NCBI GenBank assembly: GCA_027364845.1
Contig: DAHXOO010000022.1
Coordinates: 1 to 41,044 of the forward strand
Reading direction: 5' to 3'
From: Pseudomonadota bacterium
Lineage (GTDB): Bacteria > Pseudomonadota > Gammaproteobacteria > Acidiferrobacterales > UBA6901
Length of the DNA stretch: 41,044 nt
Position 1 is the first letter of the stretch. Each line of letters opens with the position of its first letter. The translations under genes and the position numbers were made by a program. This document shows, piece by piece, positions 9,396 through 15,652 of the stretch. The notes under the pieces were generated by a model, which searched no databases, had not been told where the DNA came from, and saw only the letters and a list, made by a program, of their open reading frames with translations.

Positions 9396-9531
9396 TGGCA
9401 ATACGCACCGCCGCCGTGCCGCCGAATATCGCTGACACCAGCCACGGCCGGAGCTCCGATACGAGACTTGGCGGCCGCCAGGGGTCGTGCGATGATGCGC
9501 CCCTTCCCAGGGTGTGAGGGTTCGGCTCAGA

Positions 9532-10401
9532 ATGAGCGCACATATTATCGATGGTAAGGCGATTGCCGCCTCGCTCCGGGCCGAAATAACGCAGCGGGTC
9601 GCGCGGCGCGCCGACGGCGGCGGACGGGCGCCGGGGCTGGCGGTGATTATGGTCGGAGAAGACCCGGCGTCGCAGGTCTACGTGCGCAGTAAACGCAAGG
9701 CTTGCGCTGAAGTTGGTATCCTGTCTTTTTCCCATAACCTGCCTGCATCCACCTCGCAGGGCGGTCTGCTGGAGCTCATCGATTTTCTGAACGGCGACGC
9801 TCGTGTGGACGGAATTCTGGTGCAACTTCCGCTGCCCGCTCACATCGACCCGGAAACCATCATCGAACGCATCCAGCCCAACAAGGATGTCGACGGCTTT
9901 CACCCTTATAACATTGGAAGACTGGCGTTGCGGATGCCGGTACTGCGCCCATGCACCCCACGCGGAGTAATGAGTCTGCTGACAAACTCTGGGGTTCAAG
10001 TCCGCGGGCAACACGCAGTCGTGGTTGGGGCATCCAACCACGTCGGGCGACCCATGGCCCTGGAGTTGTTGCTCGCCGGTTGCACGGTGACTGTCTGCCA
10101 CCGCTTCACCCGCGACTTGCCCGCGCAGGTCGCTGGCGCGGACATTCTGGTGGTAGCGGTCGGCAAGCCGCACCTTATTAAAGGTAAATGGATCAAGGTG
10201 GGCGCGGTGGTCATCGATGTTGGTATCAACCGCGAGACCGACGGCACTCTGGTGGGGGATGTGGAGTTTGAAATCGCGCGCCAGCAGGCAGGGTGGATCA
10301 CTCCGGTCCCCGGCGGAGTAGGACCGATGACCGTTGCCACCCTGTTGCTGAATACGCTGGAAGCCGCCGAACGACCGTTCGTTCAGGTCACAGCCGCCTG
10401 A
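9532..10401 (+). CDS. folD: bifunctional methylenetetrahydrofolate dehydrogenase / cyclohydrolase FolD
   Basis: Interconverts 5,10-methylene-, methenyl- and 10-formyl-tetrahydrofolate using NADP, supplying one-carbon units for purines, thymidylate and formyl-Met-tRNA. The 289-residue protein matches the usual length. The active-site Y50-xxx-K54 pair lies in QVYVRSK. QLPLP is at 98-102, PCTPRGV near 140, the dinucleotide-binding segment is [12 protein letters not shown], and the ending contains [12 protein letters not shown]. The ATG at 9532 is preferred; a GTG at 9514 would add six residues. A GAGGG lies 11 bases before the ATG. It diverges from the tRNA cluster, a linkage also seen in pseudomonads. 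A terminator hairpin overlaps its stop codon. Confidence 0.97.
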   Translation: MSAHIIDGKAIAASLRAEITQRVARRADGGGRAPGLAVIMVGEDPASQVYVRSKRKACAEVGILSFSHNLPASTSQGGLLELIDFLNGDARVDGILVQLPLPAHIDPETIIERIQPNKDVDGFHPYNIGRLALRMPVLRPCTPRGVMSLLTNSGVQVRGQHAVVVGASNHVGRPMALELLLAGCTVTVCHRFTRDLPAQVAGADILVVAVGKPHLIKGKWIKVGAVVIDVGINRETDGTLVGDVEFEIARQQAGWITPVPGGVGPMTVATLLLNTLEAAERPFVQVTAA

Positions 10402-10415
10402 GCGGCTGTTTCCTT
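10391..10415 (+). terminator. rho-independent terminator of folD
   Basis: CAGCCGC (10391-10397), loop CTGA, and GCGGCTG (10402-10408) form a perfect 7-bp stem followed by TTTCCTTT. The stem includes the folD stop codon region. A second perfect hairpin, TCCGCCGAA-CCG-TTCGGCGGA at 10416-10436, follows at once but has no T-run; it sits between the convergent folD and lipoprotein genes. Confidence 0.65.
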
Positions 10416-10468
10416 TCCGCCGAACCGTTCGGCGGACTTCACAGTTCAACTGCTACGACTTGCTTCCG

Positions 10469-10681
10469 TTACTTGCTCGTATCGGATCCGTTAGTTGCAG
10501 GAGCCGTATTGGTGGCCGGCGTAGGCATAGCGGCCGGTGCAGACGAAGTAGCCGGGGCAGGCATGGCAGCCGGAGCCTGAGTCGCCGGAGCAGAAGGAGC
10601 GGCAGCAGGAGCCTCAGGGGTCTTTTTCTGGCACGCGGCAACCGCAAATGCAATAGCAAACAAAACCAACAGTTTCTTCAT
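10469..10681 (-). CDS. small Ala/Pro-rich lipoprotein
   Basis: A 70-residue protein with a lipoprotein signal peptide: MKK, a hydrophobic stretch LLVLFAIAFAVAA, then the lipobox cysteine at position 18 (AVAAC). The mature part is QKKTPEAP followed by about 45 residues of low-complexity Ala, Pro, Thr and Ser with repeated PAAMP(A/T)PAT units. A GGGAG ribosome-binding site lies 7 bases before the ATG. It is probably an envelope-anchored spacer-like protein; no enzymatic function is suggested. It is convergent with folD and may be a single-gene unit. Confidence 0.75.
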   Translation of the reverse strand: MKKLLVLFAIAFAVAACQKKTPEAPAAAPSAPATQAPAAMPAPATSSAPAAMPTPATNTAPATNGSDTSK

Positions 10682-11172
10682 GTAGATTCTCCCGGGAAAA
10701 TTTTAGTCAAAATTCGGTAATCGCAATAGAAATACTTGGCACGAAGCCGGCGCAGATTATACATGGATCGCACTTGCAAAGTAGCCAGCATGGACCATCA
10801 ATGGTGGAAATATTTAGCGTAAGTCAGCAGCCCATTTTCCATATAGATTGTGGTACTATCGGCTGTTTGTGTGTGCATGGGTGATCGCCGACGGATTGCC
10901 ACCTCGGGCCCAGAGACGCTTCACCGCGGGCGAGAGGGATCCATTCCTGCAATCTTTGAGACTGCGCCGTAGACCAGCCAGCTAGCCGCAGATGTCCCTC
11001 GAATCATGCCGCGACAAGACGCTCACATTCATTGATCTGGATTATTGGGATCACGAAGTCGTGATTCCGCTCGATACACAAACGTGGCACATATTTCCGT
11101 ACCCTATATCACTTTCGCCAAGGTCTATGCCGGCGCATGCCACGGGCGCGCAATAGAGGTGTACGCGGTGAA
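10682..11172. other. 490-base spacer with an inverted repeat and a possible 54-codon ORF
   Basis: Between the lipoprotein start and the SET gene end. A perfect inverted repeat ATCACGA-AG-TCGTGAT lies at 11050-11065. A plus-strand frame from ATG 10992 to TAG 11156 encodes 54 residues (MSLESCRDKTLTFIDLDYW...), with no ribosome-binding site and no recognised family, so it is only a candidate. AT-rich DNA around 10800-10870 probably carries promoter elements. Confidence 0.35.
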
Positions 11173-11628
11173 TCAGCGCGGGAAATAGAGATCTCGCAGA
11201 TAGGGAAGCAGCAATGGCCGCAATCGCAGCTGTACATCGGCAGGCAGATGGCGGAAGGACCTCACCAGCCCGCGACAGTCGGGAGCGCCGCAGGCGCAGG
11301 GAAACCCGCTAAAATCCTCCTCGTCGATCGCGGTACTGTAGTCCCAGGTAAGTTCTTCGTGGGTGGCGATGTCGCGCAGCGCAAACAGAGTGAGCCCATC
11401 ACGGAAACCCGAGTTGGGCTGGCAGGAATGATTGATATAGTCGTCGACAACCCCAGAGGGCCCCAGATACAGGGTCTGCCCGATCTGCAGGTGGTAACCG
11501 TTGAAATCGACCTCGGAACGGTGCAGAACTGGGCCGCTGAAAACGATGATCGGCTCGCCTTCACGGATAGAATCGGCTGCGAAAACCCCGTTTCCGTGCT
11601 GACCGCTCTGTCTGACATAAAGCTTCAT
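11173..11628 (-). CDS. SET-domain protein-lysine methyltransferase (putative)
   Basis: A compact 151-residue protein that is almost only a SET domain, the fold that transfers methyl from S-adenosylmethionine to lysine. Visible motifs are the start region GQHGNGVFAA (GxG, near 9-18), the cofactor and active-site motif NHSCQPN at 66-72, ELTWDYS at 92-98 with the catalytic Tyr97, and a post-SET cysteine cluster C111-x-C113-x4-C118. The ATG at 11628 was chosen because the domain starts there; the frame continues to 11856 but overlaps the divergent cytochrome gene and has no protein-like character. No clear ribosome-binding site. The substrate is unknown; a ribosomal or nucleoid protein is possible but unsupported. 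Confidence 0.85.
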   Translation of the reverse strand: MKLYVRQSGQHGNGVFAADSIREGEPIIVFSGPVLHRSEVDFNGYHLQIGQTLYLGPSGVVDDYINHSCQPNSGFRDGLTLFALRDIATHEELTWDYSTAIDEEDFSGFPCACGAPDCRGLVRSFRHLPADVQLRLRPLLLPYLRDLYFPR

Positions 11629-11727
11629 CGCGCAACACTGTACTAATCTTGTGGGAATATGTGACACTTTGATCCGTGGTGCTAGCCTATCCATAAATCC
11701 GTTGGAAAGAAAGACAGCTACCTGCCG

Positions 11728-12792
11728 ATGAAGACATGCGGTTTTTTCACATTGGCTGCCTTCGCGCTGTGGCCGTGGCTTGCCGTGGCTGCAAGTCCGA
11801 ACCACCCCGCAGTGGATGGTGCCCGCCTCTATGTCCGCTATTGCGCGGCTTGTCATGGCGATAGGGGCCTGGGCGGGATCGGCTTACCTTTGTCCCTGCC
11901 ATCGTTCCAGGCCAGCGTCGACGACACCTACCTGCGCAAGACGATACGGCTCGGTCGACCGGGCCGAATCATGCCTGCATTCCCACGACTGCGGGACAAT
12001 CAGATTGATGCGCTCGTGCGCTATATCCGCCACTGGTCCGGCAACCAGCCGGTCAAGCTGGCTGCTGCCGGGAAACCCGGCAATGCTGCGCGCGGCGCCA
12101 GGCTTTTCACCGGACACTGCGCAATCTGCCACGGAAAAAATGGCATCGGCGGCACGGGAACAGGCGTCACTTTGTCGCGACCACGCAACCAGCCCATCAT
12201 GGCGCCGGCGCTCAATAATCCGGGCTTTCTCGCCTCCGCCTCGGACCGCCTCGTCCGCACCGCGCTTGTTCGCGGCCGCACGGGTACGCCGATGCGCTCT
12301 TTCCTGAAACAGGGATTGAGCGAGCGCGACATTGACGACCTCGTCGCCTATGTGCGCGGCCTTCAGGACACGTCGGCACTGACCAGCGCCGCACTACCCC
12401 AAAATGAGGGTCCCGACATCGTTGGCGTGTCACCCGACGGGGTGGCCGCGACGGTCGCTAGGCTCAAGGAAGCGGTCGAAGCCGCCAACATGCGTCTCAT
12501 TCGGGTACAGTATCTAGACCAGGGCTTCGTCCCAGCGGGGACGGAGAATCGGCAGCAGGTCATCGTATATTCCTGCGACTTCGGTTTTCTGAATACTGCT
12601 TTGCAGATTGATCCGCGGGTCGGTCTGTTTCTGCCCTGTCGTGTGACGGTGCTGCAGCACCATGGCAAAGTGCTGGTAATGTCTGTCAATCCGAAGCGTC
12701 TGGGCGCGCTTTTCAATAACGCCGCCCTCAACCACCTGTGCAACCAGATGTACCGGACCTACCGCAACATCATTGGGGAGGCTACTTTCTGA
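11728..12792 (+). CDS. diheme cytochrome c fused to a DUF302 domain
   Basis: An exported electron-transfer protein of 354 residues. A signal peptide (1-21, cleavage near AVA-A) is followed by two class I cytochrome c domains: heme motif CAACH at 39-43 with likely axial Met82 (IMPAF), and CAICH at 131-135 with likely Met189 (GTPMRSF). Residues about 235-350 form a DUF302 domain (SPDGVAATVARLKEAVEAANM... to NPKRLGALF), a small fold of unknown function. Cytochrome plus DUF302 suggests a periplasmic redox role, perhaps in sulfur or metal oxidation, but that is inference. It overlaps nothing, diverges from the SET gene (99 bases) and is followed after 2 bases by a second DUF302 gene. Confidence 0.9.
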   Translation: MKTCGFFTLAAFALWPWLAVAASPNHPAVDGARLYVRYCAACHGDRGLGGIGLPLSLPSFQASVDDTYLRKTIRLGRPGRIMPAFPRLRDNQIDALVRYIRHWSGNQPVKLAAAGKPGNAARGARLFTGHCAICHGKNGIGGTGTGVTLSRPRNQPIMAPALNNPGFLASASDRLVRTALVRGRTGTPMRSFLKQGLSERDIDDLVAYVRGLQDTSALTSAALPQNEGPDIVGVSPDGVAATVARLKEAVEAANMRLIRVQYLDQGFVPAGTENRQQVIVYSCDFGFLNTALQIDPRVGLFLPCRVTVLQHHGKVLVMSVNPKRLGALFNNAALNHLCNQMYRTYRNIIGEATF

Positions 12793-12794
12793 TC

Positions 12795-13256
12795 ATGCGA
12801 CGATACCGTGTGATGCTGGGCACGCTGCTGCTGGCTGCGCTGTCAGCTTCAGCCGCTGGTGCCGGCGGACTGCTGATGGCGCGCGTGGACCTTCCATTTC
12901 CTGAAGCCATGGCGCAACTGCAGGACAGTATCGTCAGTCACGGCTACACGATATCGAGGATACAGCGCGTCGACGCCGGACTCAGAGCAAACGGTTACTC
13001 CACTGCAGCATACCAAGTGGTGTTCTTCGCCAAGCCCGATGAGATGCGTGCCCTGCCTTCGCTCGACCCGGAAATAGCGGCCTACCTGCCTCTGCAAATC
13101 GTGATCTATGCCGAGCGCGGTCATACCCTGATTCTTGCCGCGGACCCCAGGAAGCTTGCAACATTCTTCACGCAGCCCAGGCTGCACTCTCATTTTGCAA
13201 AATGGGCGCACGATATGAGAGTAATATTCAGGGAGGTCCGCCGCAGCGGTCAGTAA
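12795..13256 (+). CDS. exported DUF302 protein
   Basis: A 153-residue protein with a signal peptide (MRRYRVMLGTLLLAALSASAAG, cleavage near 20-23) and a single DUF302 domain covering most of the mature part (VDLPFPEAMAQLQDSIVSHG ... DPRKLATFFTQPRL). The ATG at 12795 lies 2 bases after the cytochrome stop, and a GGGGAGG about 13 bases before it may serve as ribosome-binding site, so the two genes are surely one operon. It resembles the C-terminal domain of its neighbour, which suggests duplication and a shared ligand or partner. The family has no established function. Confidence 0.85.
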   Translation: MRRYRVMLGTLLLAALSASAAGAGGLLMARVDLPFPEAMAQLQDSIVSHGYTISRIQRVDAGLRANGYSTAAYQVVFFAKPDEMRALPSLDPEIAAYLPLQIVIYAERGHTLILAADPRKLATFFTQPRLHSHFAKWAHDMRVIFREVRRSGQ

Positions 13257-13364
13257 CCGCACATCCGCCAACAGACCGGTGGTCGACACTGATCCCCTCC
13301 TCCCTGGTCACGGGTGTTGGGCAGCTGTGCGACGGCGCTGCTGTGGTCTTGGCTGCGACGGAGG

Positions 13365-13988
13365 TTAGGTTCCGGAACGGAACTTGAAGGAATGTTCCGT
13401 GACGCGTTCTGTCTCCCGCAGACGCCTCTTCGCCTCCGACAGGAGACTCACCGCCTCGGACAGGGCATAGCTGAGGATCAGCACGGCCAGGGCCAGCAGG
13501 ACACCACCAATAATGAACTGCATCCCACCCAGAAACGTCGCGTCACCGAACACCGGGGTCAATTTCTGCAGCGGATCGAGAATGGTCGCAACGCTCATGC
13601 CTGTGAACCAGACATACATTCCCCCTCCCAGCGCGACCAGGCTCGCGAACGCCGCAAAAACCTCGCCAAAGGTCTTGAGCAGCACCGCGACCAGCGGGAA
13701 AGTGCTGAACTCGGAACCGACTATCTTGGCAGCCTCGCGTGCGCGGATAACCAGGATGTGCACCACGGAATAGATTGCCAGGATATAGGAGACCAGAAAC
13801 AGGACTCCTCCCAGTATTCCACTCGGGGGTAACCCAAAAATGACCTTGCCGACTTTGAAAAACGTAACAAGGCTCAGAAGAACGACAAAGCCGGCAATGG
13901 CGCGCAGCGTAATCGCTGCCAGCCTGTTGAGGAATCCCGGCTGATGCAGAAGTTCCAGCACGCGGCGCATGAAAAAATACTTGTCCAT
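13365..13988 (-). CDS. four-helix inner-membrane protein of unknown function
   Basis: A 207-residue protein with about four membrane segments (near 22-46, 52-80, 107-130 and 151-178), an N-terminus beginning MDKYFFMRRVLELL, and a charged C-terminal tail (SEAKRRLRETERVTEHSFKF). The polypeptide is clean and well conserved in hydrophobic pattern, so it is a real gene, but no family is recognised. A GGGAG sequence precedes the start; a GTG one codon upstream at 13991 is equally possible. It is convergent with the DUF302 operon (108 bases apart) and no terminator was seen between them. Confidence 0.8.
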   Translation of the reverse strand: MDKYFFMRRVLELLHQPGFLNRLAAITLRAIAGFVVLLSLVTFFKVGKVIFGLPPSGILGGVLFLVSYILAIYSVVHILVIRAREAAKIVGSEFSTFPLVAVLLKTFGEVFAAFASLVALGGGMYVWFTGMSVATILDPLQKLTPVFGDATFLGGMQFIIGGVLLALAVLILSYALSEAVSLLSEAKRRLRETERVTEHSFKFRSGT

Positions 13989-14226
13989 CACTCACTACTC
14001 CCGGCACCATGACGGTGGTCGAATCCACCCCTTATTTTTTATATTATCTCGACCCCCGATGAAGCTGTCGCAAAATCTCCTCAAATGGGCAATCGAGCCG
14101 ACGAACGGCTGGGCGGCGTCTGATCGGAAGCCTATGGGGTCGCAGTCGCGCGCAACGACTGTCTTCACCGCACAGACACAGCGCTCTGCCCTACAGCTTG
14201 CGTGAAATTCGTGGGAGAATGCGCAC

Positions 14227-15021
14227 ATGCAGCAATACCTCGATTTGATGTCACATGTGTTGACTCACGGGAGCCCCAAAGGCGACCGCACCGGCACCGG
14301 CACCCTGAGTGTTTTCGGGTACCAGATGCGGTTCAATCTCGATGCCGGTTTCCCGCTGCTGACCACCAAAAAGGTCCACCTCAAATCCATTATTCATGAG
14401 CTGCTGTGGTTCCTGAGCGGTGAAACAAACCTGCGCTACCTGCGAGAGCATGGTGTTACCATCTGGGACGAGTGGGCTGATCCAAACGGGGAACTTGGAC
14501 CGGTATACGGCTACCAGTGGCGGTCCTGGCCGATGCCCGACGGCAGCCATATTGATCAGATTGCGCTGCTTTTGCGCGAGATTCGCGAGAATCCCGACTC
14601 GCGCCGGCTGATCGTCAGCGCCTGGAATGTCTCAGACATCGACCGCATGGCATTGCCACCCTGCCATGCATTCTTTCAGTTCTATGTGTCCGAGGGGAGA
14701 CTTTCCTGCCAGCTTTATCAGCGCAGCGCCGACATATTCCTCGGTGTACCCTTCAATATCGCATCCTATGCGCTGCTGACCCTGATGATTGCCCAGGTCA
14801 GCGGATTGAGGCCCGGGGAATTCATTCACACCCTGGGAGACGCCCACCTCTACCGGAACCACTTGGAACAGACTGGGCAACAGCTAAAGCGCATGCCGCG
14901 ATCGTTGCCCACGATGCGTCTGAACCCGGCTGTCCGCTCATTGTTCGATTTTCGCTACGAGGACTTCGAGCTGCTGAACTACGACCCGCACCCGGCAATC
15001 AAGGCTGCCGTGGCGGTATGA
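14227..15021 (+). CDS. thyA: thymidylate synthase
   Basis: Makes dTMP from dUMP with 5,10-methylenetetrahydrofolate, producing dihydrofolate. The protein is 264 residues, identical in length to the E. coli enzyme, with the catalytic Cys146 in LPPCHAFF, the dUMP-binding RRLIVSAWN segment at 126-134, [13 protein letters not shown], and the typical C-terminal IKAAVAV tail. A GGGAG ribosome-binding site lies 9 bases before the ATG. The stop overlaps the start of folA, which recycles the dihydrofolate made by this reaction. Confidence 0.98.
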   Translation: MQQYLDLMSHVLTHGSPKGDRTGTGTLSVFGYQMRFNLDAGFPLLTTKKVHLKSIIHELLWFLSGETNLRYLREHGVTIWDEWADPNGELGPVYGYQWRSWPMPDGSHIDQIALLLREIRENPDSRRLIVSAWNVSDIDRMALPPCHAFFQFYVSEGRLSCQLYQRSADIFLGVPFNIASYALLTLMIAQVSGLRPGEFIHTLGDAHLYRNHLEQTGQQLKRMPRSLPTMRLNPAVRSLFDFRYEDFELLNYDPHPAIKAAVAV

Positions 15022-15578
15022 GTGCCCCGCAGTCGCGCATCTCGCTGATCTGGGCCATGACTAGCAATCGCGTCATCGGCGCGGACAACGCCCTCCCATG
15101 GCGTCTGCCGGCCGACCTGCGCCAGTTCCGGCGCCTGACCCTGGGCCATCACGTGATCATGGGCCGCAGGAACTACGAATCCCTGGGACGGCCACTGCCT
15201 GGCCGCGACAATATCGTGGTCACTCGGCAGGCAGATTATCAGGCAGCTGGTTGCACTGTGGTCGGTTCGGTCGAAGAGGCGCTGCGCACGGCCGCCGGCG
15301 ATCCGGAGATCTTCGTGATTGGCGGCGCGACGCTCTATGCCCAGACTCTGGGATTGGCCGACCGCCTCTATGTGACCCTGATCGACGCGCAGATTCCGGG
15401 AGATACGCTGTTCCCGGACTTCGATATGCAAGCATGGGTGGAAACGGCACGCGAACTACATCTGGCAGACCACGACAACCCATTCAATTACAGCTTTGTC
15501 ACATGGGATCGCCGGCCAAGCAGCATACGGCCACATCCCTCGACCGAGCCGCAATTGCAGGCGATCGGCAGCGGATAA
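15018..15578 (+). CDS. folA: dihydrofolate reductase
   Basis: Reduces dihydrofolate to tetrahydrofolate with NADPH; the classical trimethoprim target. The 186-residue protein has [20 protein letters not shown], the substrate-binding acid Asp33 (LPADLRQF), the [16 protein letters not shown] cofactor segment and [11 protein letters not shown]. It is longer than E. coli FolA (159) through a 5-residue N-terminal and about 20-residue C-terminal extension. The start overlaps the thyA stop as ATGA, so translation is coupled to thyA. A terminator hairpin begins inside its last codons. Confidence 0.97.
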   Translation: MSAPQSRISLIWAMTSNRVIGADNALPWRLPADLRQFRRLTLGHHVIMGRRNYESLGRPLPGRDNIVVTRQADYQAAGCTVVGSVEEALRTAAGDPEIFVIGGATLYAQTLGLADRLYVTLIDAQIPGDTLFPDFDMQAWVETARELHLADHDNPFNYSFVTWDRRPSSIRPHPSTEPQLQAIGSG

Positions 15579-15600
15579 CCTGACTCCCGCTGCCAGTTTT
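15567..15600 (+). terminator. rho-independent terminator of thyA-folA
   Basis: GGCAGCGG (15567-15574) pairs perfectly with CCGCTGCC (15587-15594) across a 12-base loop, followed by AGTTTT. The 5' arm is within the last folA codons and the stop codon TAA is in the loop. It separates the operon from the convergent fimV gene. Confidence 0.65.
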
Positions 15601-15652
15601 CGACGCCGGGCTCACAGCTCCTGCGCTCACTGCGTTAGCGCGTGCACTGCAA

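Noticed and set aside
9259-10449. A 396-codon open frame on the minus strand, antisense to folD
   Set aside because: It is a shadow of folD in GC-rich DNA; the folD protein is unambiguous and the antisense product has no domain pattern and crosses the promoter of the tRNA cluster.
11629-11856. N-terminal extension of the SET protein
   Set aside because: It overlaps the divergent cytochrome gene and its signal peptide, and lacks SET-family sequence.
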